Shown piece by piece: positions 30,292-39,984 of a DNA stretch of 64,000 bases (its first letter is position 1; each line of letters starts with the position of its first letter). The stretch covers positions 106,854 through 170,853 of the forward strand of contig JAQCGO010000003.1 in the NCBI GenBank assembly GCA_027618995.1. Reading direction: 5' to 3'. A model generated the notes under the pieces. It ran no database searches and was not told where the DNA came from. It was given only the letters and a program-made list of their open reading frames with translations. The translations under genes and the position numbers were made by a program. The stretch comes from Pseudomonadota bacterium (GTDB lineage: Bacteria > Pseudomonadota > Gammaproteobacteria > Steroidobacterales > Woeseiaceae).

Positions 30292-30404
30292 TTCAAGTCT
30301 AAGCTATCGCCCTGCGACTGATTTCCGAGTAGTATGTGCACAGCTTTGCCCTGTCGGGCGAGCGGCCAAGCGCCTTAGGGCGATGTAATTGTTACGAGGT
30401 AATT

Positions 30405-30617
30405 ATGGCAGGTGAAAGAGTTTCGGGGACCGTAAAATGGTTCAACGACGACAAGGGATTTGGTTTTATCGCACGTGAAGGTGGTCAGGACGTATTTGTG
30501 CACCACAGTGCAATCCAGATGGAAGGTTTCAAGACTCTTAAAGAGGGTCAGGCCGTCACGATGGAAGTGACCCAGGGTCAGAAGGGCCCACAAGCCGAAA
30601 ATGTAACGACCGCTTAG
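30405..30617 (+). CDS. Cold shock protein, CspA family
   Basis: [33 protein letters not shown] at 30405 preceded by a purine-rich RBS. Confidence 0.97.
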   Translation: MAGERVSGTVKWFNDDKGFGFIAREGGQDVFVHHSAIQMEGFKTLKEGQAVTMEVTQGQKGPQAENVTTA

Positions 30618-30642
30618 GTTTTGCAGCTTCGGTCGCGGATCC

Positions 30643-32973
30643 TTGGGTGGCCGATTCGGTTTGTTCTTTTGTTCACCGCCTGCGCTGCAGGCGGTCATAA
30701 TACGCCTTAGTTTCCGGTGCCTGGTTGTGAGCGGTGCGCTCGCACTGCTGGCTTGTGCGGAAAAACCGGCACCACCACCATCAACACTCCCGACCGCCGC
30801 GCAATTCGCAGGCAACTCGACCTGCGTTGACTGTCACTCGTCGCAGTATTCCGCCTGGACTGGTTCGCACCACGATCTCGCGATGCAGCCTGCCGACGAC
30901 GCAACGGTGCTTGGAGATTTCGAGCAGGCGACATTCAATTATTTTGGCAGCGAGACTTTTTTCTACCGGGATAGCGGCCGTTTCCTCGTTCGTACCGCCA
31001 ACGCCAGCGGACAAACTGAAGATTTCCACGTAACCCATACGTTCGGCGTAAGTCCGTTGCAACAGTATCTGGTTGAATTCCCGAACGGTCGCCTGCAGGC
31101 GCTCCCATTTGCCTGGGATACGCGGCCCGAAGCGGCGGGCGGCCAGCGCTGGTTCCACCTGTATCCGGACGAAAACATCGCGCCGGGCGATGAATTGCAC
31201 TGGACCGGTCGGCAACATAACTGGAATTACATGTGTGCGGAGTGTCATTCGACCAATCTGCAAACCAATTATGATGTCGACACCGACACGTTTGACACGA
31301 CCTGGTCCGAGATAGACGTCAGTTGTGAGGCGTGTCACGGGCCCGCTTCCGTGCACGTGGCCGAGGCTCGCAACGACAAATTCTCGGCAAACAAAGGTCT
31401 GCAGCTGAACCTCGATGATCACGGCCGCGCCATCTGGCAGATGAACATGCAGACCGGCATCGCCGAGCGCAGTGAGCTCGCGTTGCAACAGACGCGGCAG
31501 CCTGAAGCCTGTGGTCGCTGCCATTCTCGGCGTGGCGTTATCAGCGGCCACTATGAGTACGGCAAGCCGCTGGCCGATACGCACCGCGTGGCGTTACTCG
31601 AGCCCTCGCTCTACTTTGATGATGGCCAGATTCATGACGAGGTGTATGAATATGGCTCATTCGTACAGAGTCGGATGTATCGCGCTGGCATAAGCTGCAG
31701 CGACTGCCACGATCCGCACTCGTTGCAATTGCTATCGGGGCCTGAATCAGAGCCGAGCGATGTTTGCGCGCGCTGCCATCTGCCGGAAAAATTTGCGGTC
31801 ACCGAACATCACCATCACGAACCGGCCGCAGTTGCGTGCGTGGATTGTCACATGCCGGCTCGCGACTATATGGTTGTCGATCCACGGCGTGATCACAGTT
31901 TTCGCGTGCCGCGGCCGGACTTAAGTCTTGTGAGCAATGCGCCGAATGCGTGTAACAGCTGCCACACGAGTCGCGACGCGACATGGGCTGCCACGGCGGC
32001 GACTGAATGGTGGGATGCGGGCGGTGCGCATTTTGCAACGGTTTTCGCGGCGGCTCGTCAGGGCGCAGCAAATCCGCCTTTGCATGCAGTGGCCGGTGAT
32101 ACCGGCCTGCCCGGCATAGTGCGGGCGGCGGCCCTGACGCGCCTGTCCGAACCTTTCGCGCAGGCCGACGCGGCGGCAATCCAGAATGGCCTGAACGACC
32201 CGGATCCAATATTGCGCGTGGCCGCTTTGCGTGCCGCTCGCCACCTGCCGCCGGATGCGCAATTGCAACTCGCATCGCCGCTGCTGCGCGATGTGGTACG
32301 CAGCGTGCGCATTGAAGCCGCGTTGTTGTTGGCCGCGGTGCGTGAATACCTGTCCGGCAATTCCGGATTCGCCGCCGCAGCGAACGAGTATCGCGCAGCG
32401 CAACAGGCCGTGGCGAGCCGACCCGAGGCACATATCGCGCTGGGCGATTTTGAAGCGGCAATGGGCAACCCGGATCAGGCGGTGCAACATTTCGCAAGGG
32501 CGCTCGCGATGGATCCTGGGTTCGTCGCCTCACGGCTGAATTACGCGGACGCGTTGCGGCGATTTGGTGACGAGTCGGGCGCTGAGAAACTGCTGCAGGA
32601 TGGGCTTGCGCTGGATCCGACGAGTGCGGAAATGCACCATTTACTGGGCCTTTTGCTGGTGCGCACCGAGCGACTGGCGGATGGTCTGGTGGCGTTGCAG
32701 AAAGCAGCCGAACTTGCGCCCGATGATCCCCGTTTCGCGTTTGTCGTCGGGGTCGCGTTGCATTCTCTGGGTCAGGCCGACGCGGCACTGCGCGCGTTGC
32801 ACGAGGCGCGGCAACGCTTTCCGCAGGACTTCGACATCGCATGGGCGCTGGCGACGATGTCCCGCGACAGCGGTGATCTCGCAGCGGCCCGGGAAATCGC
32901 TGACGAACTGGCGCGGCAATGGCCCACTGACCCGAACGTCCAGGCATTGCGTGATTCTCTCGTTACTCGTTAG
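30643..32973 (+). CDS. Octaheme cytochrome c with HEAT/TPR-like C-terminus
   Basis: Eight CxxCH motifs (CVDCH, CAECH, CEACH, CGRCH, CSDCH, CARCH, CVDCH, CNSCH); TPR repeats after about residue 550. Confidence 0.88.
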   Translation: MGGRFGLFFCSPPALQAVIIRLSFRCLVVSGALALLACAEKPAPPPSTLPTAAQFAGNSTCVDCHSSQYSAWTGSHHDLAMQPADDATVLGDFEQATFNYFGSETFFYRDSGRFLVRTANASGQTEDFHVTHTFGVSPLQQYLVEFPNGRLQALPFAWDTRPEAAGGQRWFHLYPDENIAPGDELHWTGRQHNWNYMCAECHSTNLQTNYDVDTDTFDTTWSEIDVSCEACHGPASVHVAEARNDKFSANKGLQLNLDDHGRAIWQMNMQTGIAERSELALQQTRQPEACGRCHSRRGVISGHYEYGKPLADTHRVALLEPSLYFDDGQIHDEVYEYGSFVQSRMYRAGISCSDCHDPHSLQLLSGPESEPSDVCARCHLPEKFAVTEHHHHEPAAVACVDCHMPARDYMVVDPRRDHSFRVPRPDLSLVSNAPNACNSCHTSRDATWAATAATEWWDAGGAHFATVFAAARQGAANPPLHAVAGDTGLPGIVRAAALTRLSEPFAQADAAAIQNGLNDPDPILRVAALRAARHLPPDAQLQLASPLLRDVVRSVRIEAALLLAAVREYLSGNSGFAAAANEYRAAQQAVASRPEAHIALGDFEAAMGNPDQAVQHFARALAMDPGFVASRLNYADALRRFGDESGAEKLLQDGLALDPTSAEMHHLLGLLLVRTERLADGLVALQKAAELAPDDPRFAFVVGVALHSLGQADAALRALHEARQRFPQDFDIAWALATMSRDSGDLAAAREIADELARQWPTDPNVQALRDSLVTR

Positions 32974-33565
32974 GTATAGCTCAGGATGCCGTCGACGATC
33001 AGTTTCGTGCCGACGAGCAGCAACAGCGCGTAAATCAGGGCAAAGAAAATACGGTCGCTTACGCGCTTATGCAGCCAGGCACCCGACAGGACTCCAATCG
33101 GCGCAAGTACGACCAGAGCCGCGGAGGTCGCGAGGTTATCGGCACCGACCCGGCCATCCAGCCTAGGGACTGTGGGCAATCTTGCGGCGCTGCATCGCGG
33201 GTACGTCGCGTGCTGGTCCAGTGGTGGAGGGTAAAGGCGACGGCAACTGTGCCGACGATCAGTTTGACGATCGCCGCGCTCATGTAACCGAATAACAGGG
33301 TGCCGACGACGATTCCAAGCAATGACGCCGGCACCAGTATCCGCAGTTCCGGCCATTCCCACTTGCCGCGAAACTTCCACACGGCGACGATGTCCATGAC
33401 GCACAAAATCGGCAGCAGAATTGCCGCGACCTGTACTGGCGAGATGACCAGCGGCATCAGAGGCACGGCCGCGACTCCAAGACCGCCGCCGAAGCCGCCC
33501 TTGGCGATGCCAAACAGCAGAACTGCCGGAATAGCGGCCGCGTAAAACCAGGGGTCTGTTATCAA
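32970..33565 (-). pseudogene. TSUP/TauE-SafE family permease, internally deleted and frameshifted
   Basis: N-terminal half KGGFGGGLGVAAVPLMPLVISPVQVAAILLPILC in one frame, C-terminal half DNLATSAALVVLAPIGVLSGAWLHKRVSDRIFFALIYALLLLVGTKLIVDG in another. Confidence 0.75.
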
Positions 33566-33671
33566 GAATCGTCCTCAATTTGCCGTCAGTGTACTGAAGC
33601 TTGTTGTGCAAATCTTACTGCGCTCTGGCTTTCGTGATTTAATGTGCGCAATCTGAACAATCCAAAATTCC

Positions 33672-34061
33672 GTGAAACTAAGAATACGTGATAACTCAGT
33701 ACGCCTGCGTTTGGAGCGCGGTGAAGTCGATATCCTGCGCGACAACGGGATCGTGTCGTCACGCACCGGTTTTCCGGGTGGCCGCGAATTTCGTTACGCG
33801 GTCGAAAGCAGCCCGGCGATCGTCAACCCGGCAGCCTTTTTTTCGGACGTTACCCTGACCGTGCGCCTGCCCGAAACGATGGCCCTCGGCTGGGCCAATT
33901 CGGCGCAGGTGTCTATTGTTGGTGAACAACGACTCGATGACGGTACCGTGCTCGGAATTCTCGTGGAAAAAGACTTCGCCTGCCTCGCTCCGCGCGAAGG
34001 TGAGGATGACACTGACATGTTCCCGCATCCGGACGCAGCATCGGGTGAGGTCAGCTGTTGA
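33672..34061 (+). CDS. Conserved hypothetical protein
   Basis: 129 aa GTG-started ORF overlapping the downstream DUF2461 gene by 4 bp. Confidence 0.6.
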   Translation: MKLRIRDNSVRLRLERGEVDILRDNGIVSSRTGFPGGREFRYAVESSPAIVNPAAFFSDVTLTVRLPETMALGWANSAQVSIVGEQRLDDGTVLGILVEKDFACLAPREGEDDTDMFPHPDAASGEVSC

Positions 34062-34756
34062 TGACCACAGCCCGCTTCCCGGGGTTCCAGTCGACGACAC
34101 TGGCCTTTCTCAATGAACTTGCCAGGAACAATAACCGGGCATGGTTTCAGGCCAACAAAAGCCGCTACGAGGAATCCGTGCTGGATGTCGCTTTGCGTTT
34201 TATTCAGGCGATGCAGGAGCCAATGGCCAACATTGCGCCGCATTTTGTCGCGCAGGCGACGCGCGTTGGCGGCTCGCTCATGCGTGTCTACCGCGATACG
34301 CGATTTTCAAATACCAAGACGCCGTACAAGACCAACATCGGCATTCAGTTTCGCCATGAGCAGGCCAAAGACGTGCATTCACCCGGCTATTACGTGCACA
34401 TTGATCCGGAGCAAGTGTTTCTGGGTGTCGGCATGTGGCGCCCGGATGCAGAGCCGTTGCGCGCCATTCGCGATCGTATCGCCGCGCGCCCGGCAGAGTG
34501 GAAACGGACCATCGACGATCCGAAATTCAAACGTCAGTTCGCTCTTGGCGGTGAAGTTTTGGCCCGGCCGCCACGTGGTTTCGACAAAGAGCATCCGTAC
34601 ATTGCAGATATCAAACGCAAGAGCTTCATTGCGGTTAAGGATATTGATGTGGACGACTGCCTTGGCCCGCAGTTTCAACGCAAGGTTGAAACGGCGTTCC
34701 GTGCCGGTTCGCCCTATATGCAGTTTCTTTGCAAGGCAGTTGGCGTGCCGTTTTAG
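34058..34756 (+). CDS. DUF2461 (TIGR02453-type) family protein
   Basis: TLAFLNELARNNNRAWFQANKSRYEESVLD...RVYRDTRFSNTKTPYKTNIGIQFRHE. Confidence 0.88.
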   Translation: MMTTARFPGFQSTTLAFLNELARNNNRAWFQANKSRYEESVLDVALRFIQAMQEPMANIAPHFVAQATRVGGSLMRVYRDTRFSNTKTPYKTNIGIQFRHEQAKDVHSPGYYVHIDPEQVFLGVGMWRPDAEPLRAIRDRIAARPAEWKRTIDDPKFKRQFALGGEVLARPPRGFDKEHPYIADIKRKSFIAVKDIDVDDCLGPQFQRKVETAFRAGSPYMQFLCKAVGVPF

Positions 34757-34764
34757 GGTCGACG

Positions 34765-36699
34765 ATGAGTGAGAACCCGATTATCTGGCGGCCCGGTAAC
34801 GATCGTGTGCGGGCCTCTGCCATGTATCGCTTCATGCGACAACAGGGCTTCGATGACTATACGGATTTGTACCAGTGGTCCATCACCGACCTGGCTGGCT
34901 TCTGGCGTGCGGTCTGCCGGTTCTTCGAACTGCGACTTTCCGCGGGCAGTGATCAGGTCTTGGCCCGGCCCGACAACATCATGGATGCCGGCTGGTATGC
35001 CGGCAGCCAACTGAATTTTGCGCAACACCTGTTGCGCTGCCAGGGTGATCAGGCCGCGATTGTGTTTTGCGGCGAAGAAGGGGCGCGGCGTGAACTGAGC
35101 CGAGATGAGTTGCGCCGCGCGGTCGCTGCATGCGCGACCGGGCTTCGGCGCGCCGGCGTGGTGCAGGGTGACCGGGTCGCAGCCTTCTTGCCGAACTGTC
35201 CCGAGGCGATGGTTGCGATGCTCGCGGCGACGAGCATTGGCGCAGTATGGTCTTCGTGCTCACCCGATTTTGGTGTTAGTGGCGTCGTCGATCGATTCGG
35301 CCAGATCGAACCAAAGGTCTTTATTGCGACCAACGGATACCACTACAACGGCAAGCGCATTGATTGTCTGCCCGTCGTGCAGAATATCGTTGCAAGGATC
35401 GCCAGCATCAGGACAACGGTCATCGTTGAATTTCTTGACGACCATGCGGCACCCGAAGGCGACGACCTCGTAAGCTGGAACGAATTCCTCGTGCATGGAG
35501 ATGAGCTCACATTTACGCCAGTCGACTTCGCTCACCCGCTGTACATCATGTTTTCGTCAGGCACGACCGGCGTCCCCAAATGCATAGTGCATGGCCATGG
35601 CGGTACGCTGCTCAAACACGCGAGCGAATTGTTGCTACACACGGACATCAGAGCCGATGACCGCGTTTTCTATTTCACGACCTGTGGCTGGATGATGTGG
35701 AACTGGCTGGCCAGCGGGTTGCTTGGCGGTGCCACGCTCGTGCTGTTCGATGGCGCACCGTTCGCAGGCGCCGGGCGTGATTTGTGGTCAATGGTAGAGC
35801 GCGAAAAAATTACGATTTTCGGCACCAGTGCGAAGTACCTGTCTGCGCTCGAGAAATCCGGGCTACGGCCGCGCGAAGAATTTGATATTGCAAGCGTGCG
35901 CACGATTCTGTCGACCGGGTCGCCGCTGGCGCCGGAGAGTTTTGATTTCGTCTACGCAGCCATCAAAGAGGATGTGTTGCTTGGTTCGATCGCCGGTGGT
36001 ACCGATCTGCTGGGATGTTTCGCGGCCGCCAATCCGTTGTTGCCAGTGCGGCGTGGCGAGTTGCAGTGCCGTGGCCTGGGCATGGCGGTGGAGATTTTCG
36101 ACGAGAATGGCAACGCGCTCGTCGAAGAAAAAGGTGAATTGGTTTGCAGCAAGCCGTTCCCGTCTACGCCGGTATGCTTCTGGAATGATCCGGACGGTGC
36201 GCGTTATCGCGCTGCATACTTCGAGCGCTTCCCGGGAATCTGGGCCCATGGTGATTTTGCCGAACTGAAAAAATCCGGCGGCATGGTCATCCACGGCCGG
36301 TCGGATGCGGTCCTGAATCCGGGTGGAGTACGTATCGGTACTGCCGAAATATACCGCCAGGTCGAGAAGCTCGACGAGATCGTCGAAAGTATTGCTATTG
36401 GTCAGCAATGGCAGGACGACATCAGAGTCGTATTGTTCGTTGTGTTGCGATCGGGTATTGCACTGGATGATGAACTGCGTAACCGCATTCGCAAAGTTAT
36501 ACGCGAAGGAGCAACGCCGCGTCATGTACCGGGAAAAATCATTGCCGTCAGCGATATTCCGCGCACCAAGAGCGGCAAACTCGTCGAGCTTGCTGTGCGC
36601 TCGGTAGTGCATGGCGAGACCATTCGTAACACTGAAGCGTTGGCGAATCCGGAAGCCTTGGCGCATTTTCGGAATATTGCAGAACTGAGCGAGAACTAG
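34765..36699 (+). CDS. Acetoacetate-CoA ligase
   Basis: YIMFSSGTTGVPKCIVHGHGG AMP-binding motif; IMDAGWYAGSQLNFAQHLL; LGSIAGGTDLLGCFA typical of acetoacetyl-CoA synthetases; internal ATG at 34765. Confidence 0.9.
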   Translation: MSENPIIWRPGNDRVRASAMYRFMRQQGFDDYTDLYQWSITDLAGFWRAVCRFFELRLSAGSDQVLARPDNIMDAGWYAGSQLNFAQHLLRCQGDQAAIVFCGEEGARRELSRDELRRAVAACATGLRRAGVVQGDRVAAFLPNCPEAMVAMLAATSIGAVWSSCSPDFGVSGVVDRFGQIEPKVFIATNGYHYNGKRIDCLPVVQNIVARIASIRTTVIVEFLDDHAAPEGDDLVSWNEFLVHGDELTFTPVDFAHPLYIMFSSGTTGVPKCIVHGHGGTLLKHASELLLHTDIRADDRVFYFTTCGWMMWNWLASGLLGGATLVLFDGAPFAGAGRDLWSMVEREKITIFGTSAKYLSALEKSGLRPREEFDIASVRTILSTGSPLAPESFDFVYAAIKEDVLLGSIAGGTDLLGCFAAANPLLPVRRGELQCRGLGMAVEIFDENGNALVEEKGELVCSKPFPSTPVCFWNDPDGARYRAAYFERFPGIWAHGDFAELKKSGGMVIHGRSDAVLNPGGVRIGTAEIYRQVEKLDEIVESIAIGQQWQDDIRVVLFVVLRSGIALDDELRNRIRKVIREGATPRHVPGKIIAVSDIPRTKSGKLVELAVRSVVHGETIRNTEALANPEALAHFRNIAELSEN

Positions 36700-36702
36700 C
36701 GC

Positions 36703-37218
36703 ATGCTGGCCGATGCGGAAATGTTGGGAGTCGAAATCAGTCGCGGCAAAGTGCTGCCGGCGTGGATCGATATTAATGGCCATATGAATGTTGCCTACTA
36801 TGTCCTCGCATTTGATCTCGCCGTTGACACCTTGTGGTTCGATTTCGGCCTCAGCAACGAACACATCCGGGCGAACAACAGTTCGACCTTTGCGGTCGAG
36901 TCGCATGTCATTTATCGGCGGGAGTTGTTGCTGGACGATTCGTTTGTCGTGACATCGCAGATCCTCGCGTTTGATCAGAAACGCATTCACCAGTTTCAAC
37001 GCATGTATCACGCCACCGAGGGTTACCTGGCGGCGTCGGCGGAATGGTTGAATCTGCACGTGGACATGACAACACGCCATGTGTCGCCGTGGCCTGGCGA
37101 AATTCTGCAGGCCATCGAACGCGTCTCAGTTGCGCAAGGTTCGTGGCCATACCCTGAAGACGCCGGCCGCACGATGCGTATAGTGAAGCCGTTGTTCAGC
37201 GCGGCGGGCTCAGACTGA
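36703..37218 (+). CDS. Hotdog-fold thioesterase family protein
   Basis: WIDINGHMNVAYYVLAFDLAVDTLW 4HBT-like motif. Confidence 0.85.
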   Translation: MLADAEMLGVEISRGKVLPAWIDINGHMNVAYYVLAFDLAVDTLWFDFGLSNEHIRANNSSTFAVESHVIYRRELLLDDSFVVTSQILAFDQKRIHQFQRMYHATEGYLAASAEWLNLHVDMTTRHVSPWPGEILQAIERVSVAQGSWPYPEDAGRTMRIVKPLFSAAGSD

Positions 37219-38705
37219 TGCGAGGCCGGTTCCTGCTTGCAATCGATGCGGGTACCAGCAGTACGCGCACGGTTATTTACGACCACCAGGCTCGCGTCGT
37301 ATCGAGCGCGCAACAGGAGTTCGCGCAGCACTATCCGCAGCCGGGCTGGGTCGAGCATGATCCCGAAGAAATCTGGACGGCCGTACAGGCAGTAACGGCG
37401 GAGGCGATGCAGTCGGCGGCGGCCGCCGCGAGCGACATTACGGGCATCGGCATCACTAACCAGCGCGAGACAACGGTGCTTTGGGAACGGGCCTCGGGGC
37501 GCTGCATTTACAATGCAATTGTCTGGCAGGACCGCAGGACTGCCAGTGCCTGCGACGCCATGAAGGCGGACGGCGCGGAGGCAATGATTACAGCCAGGAC
37601 CGGGCTGCGTTTGGACCCGTATTTTTCAGCCAGCAAGATTTCCTGGTTGCTGGACAACGTACCCGGTGCACGCGAGCGCGCGGCCGCGGGCGAGCTTGCG
37701 TTTGGCACGATCGACAGCTTCATACTCTGGCGCCTGAGCAAGGGTCGCGTGCATGCGACGGATGCGAGCAACGCGTCACGCACGATGTTATTCAATATCC
37801 ATACGCAGGAGTGGGACGAAGAACTGCTCGCGTTGTTTGCTGTGCCGAGAAATCTGCTGCCCGAGGTGCACGATTGCGCACACAGATTCGGTGATGCTGA
37901 CTGTGCTGCGCTCGGCGGTACCGTCCCGGTGCTCGGCATTGCCGGTGATCAGCAGGCCGCGCTGATCGGGCAGGCCGGATTTTGGCGGGGCATGACCAAG
38001 AGCACCTACGGCACGGGATGTTTCGTCCTGGCGAATTCGGCCGGCGAAGCCCTGCAATCGAATAATCAGTTGCTGACGACCGTTGCATCACGACTGGACG
38101 GCAAGGTTTGTTACGGTCTGGAGGGCAGTGTTTTCGTCGCCGGTTCAGCCCTGCAGTGGCTGCGCGACGAACTTGGCCTGATCAGGTCGGCGGCCGAGTC
38201 GGAAGCAATTGCGCGCAAAACCGGCGTTGTCAGCGATGTCTGCGTGGTGCCCGCATTCACCGGGCTCGGCGCTCCGTACTGGGATCCGTATGCGCGCGGT
38301 GCGATATTGGGTCTGACACGAGGTTCGGGCCGCGAGCAGATTGTTACGGCGACCTTGCAGGCAATTGCATTGCAGACTTCAGATCTAATCGAAGCGATGA
38401 CGGATGACGGTTTTGCCCCTGAAGTGATTCGGGTCGATGGCGGCATGGTGCAAAATAACTGGTTCCTGCAATTTCTAGCCGATATTCTCAAGCTGCCCGT
38501 CGAGCGCCCGGCGAATGTCGAGTCGACGGCGCTGGGCGCAGCCTGCCTGGCTGGATTGTGTGCAGGGGTATATGGATCAACGGACGTGATTGCGTCAATG
38601 TGGCAAAGTGAGAGGGTGTTCACGCCGGCAATGGGTGATGATCAGCGTGGCGCGTTGCTGGCCGCCTGGAAGACAGCGGTGCAGCGGGTGAGAAGCAGTG
38701 CTTAA
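37218..38705 (+). CDS. glpK: Glycerol kinase
   Basis: AIDAGTSSTRTVIYDHQARVVSSAQQEFAQHYPQPGWVEHDPEEIW; GDQQAALIGQAGF; AYGTGCF-like TYGTGCFVLANSG. Confidence 0.93.
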   Translation: MRGRFLLAIDAGTSSTRTVIYDHQARVVSSAQQEFAQHYPQPGWVEHDPEEIWTAVQAVTAEAMQSAAAAASDITGIGITNQRETTVLWERASGRCIYNAIVWQDRRTASACDAMKADGAEAMITARTGLRLDPYFSASKISWLLDNVPGARERAAAGELAFGTIDSFILWRLSKGRVHATDASNASRTMLFNIHTQEWDEELLALFAVPRNLLPEVHDCAHRFGDADCAALGGTVPVLGIAGDQQAALIGQAGFWRGMTKSTYGTGCFVLANSAGEALQSNNQLLTTVASRLDGKVCYGLEGSVFVAGSALQWLRDELGLIRSAAESEAIARKTGVVSDVCVVPAFTGLGAPYWDPYARGAILGLTRGSGREQIVTATLQAIALQTSDLIEAMTDDGFAPEVIRVDGGMVQNNWFLQFLADILKLPVERPANVESTALGAACLAGLCAGVYGSTDVIASMWQSERVFTPAMGDDQRGALLAAWKTAVQRVRSSA

Positions 38706-39984
38706 AGCGCGGCAGAAAATTGGCAAGTACAGGATACTCGGGCGTATCGCATCCAGTTCGCTGGCGGATGTCTATCGCGCCTTCGACACTATCCAGAACA
38801 CGCGCGTAGCACTGAAGATTCCCAAGCGCGCACATAACATCGGCGAGAACGAGTTTCTGCACGAGGTGCAGGTCGCGACCCGGTTGCAGCACCCGAATAT
38901 CCTGTCCGTGATGAATGCGAGCTATGTCGAGGACCGCTTTGTCATCGCCATGGAGCTGGGAACCGAATCGCTGGCAGGTCGGATCGAACGCAGGCTGTCG
39001 ACGGCGCTGGCCATGGACCTGGCAGGTCAGGCGATCGCTGCACTGGCGTATGCACACGCGCACAAATTCATTCATTGCGACATCAAGCCCGAGAACTACA
39101 TCGTATTCCCGGGCAATCAACTCAAGCTGACGGATTTTGGATTTGCGAAACTCAGCTTGCGTACTTTGAAGGCGTCCGGATCCGGAACGGTTGAATACAT
39201 TGCGCCCGAACAGGCGATGGGTCGACCGAAATTTCAGTCCGATGTATTTTCTCTCGGTCTCGTCCTGTACCGCATGTTTTCGGGTCGCCTGCCGGAATGG
39301 CCATTCACCTGGCCGCTCGCAGGCCATGATCGACTTAGCGCGCGCGTACCGCCCGGCATGGTTGCGATGTTGCAAAAGGCGATTCAGCTCGACCCGAACA
39401 AGCGATATTCCAGTGCGGTTCAAATGCAGACGGATTTCAAGCGCTTGCAAAAACCGGCGCGCAAGGCAAAACGAGCCAAGGTGAAAAAAGCGGTGGGTAG
39501 CAGCGATTCCTGGCGAGGTCTGAAATGGCGCGAGTTCCAGCGACAGTTTCGCAGCAAGTTTGATACCCGGCATCAGTGTCGCAAGTGTTCGGGGCCGGTT
39601 GCCGAGTCGATGCTCGCCTGTCCGTGGTGCCACACCGACAATCCGACCCGCGGGTCGGACTCGCCGATGTCATCGAGTTGCCCGCGTTGCGAGCGTGGCG
39701 TGAAAAACGATTGGGACTATTGTGCGTGGTGCTATGAGCCCGGCTTTGAAGAAGAGACGACGCGCGTTTATTCGGACAAGCGCTATACGTCGCGTTGCAG
39801 TAATGCCCGATGCAAGGGACTGCTTATGCCGTTCATGCGTTACTGTCCATGGTGCCATAGCAAGGTGCGCAAGCCGTGGAAGATAGCCGGGCACAAAGAC
39901 AACTGCACATCGTGTCACTGGAGCATCGCGAAAGAATTCTGGAACTATTGTGCCTGGTGCAAGAAGGCGATCCGGCGTGCCTGA
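38698..39984 (+). CDS. Ser/Thr protein kinase with C-terminal tandem zinc ribbons
   Basis: VALKIPK, FIHCDIKPENYIVF, LTDFGFAKLS; C-terminus with CRKC..CPWC, CPRC..CAWC, CSNARC..CPWC, CTSC..CAWC. Confidence 0.9.
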   Translation: MLKARQKIGKYRILGRIASSSLADVYRAFDTIQNTRVALKIPKRAHNIGENEFLHEVQVATRLQHPNILSVMNASYVEDRFVIAMELGTESLAGRIERRLSTALAMDLAGQAIAALAYAHAHKFIHCDIKPENYIVFPGNQLKLTDFGFAKLSLRTLKASGSGTVEYIAPEQAMGRPKFQSDVFSLGLVLYRMFSGRLPEWPFTWPLAGHDRLSARVPPGMVAMLQKAIQLDPNKRYSSAVQMQTDFKRLQKPARKAKRAKVKKAVGSSDSWRGLKWREFQRQFRSKFDTRHQCRKCSGPVAESMLACPWCHTDNPTRGSDSPMSSSCPRCERGVKNDWDYCAWCYEPGFEEETTRVYSDKRYTSRCSNARCKGLLMPFMRYCPWCHSKVRKPWKIAGHKDNCTSCHWSIAKEFWNYCAWCKKAIRRA

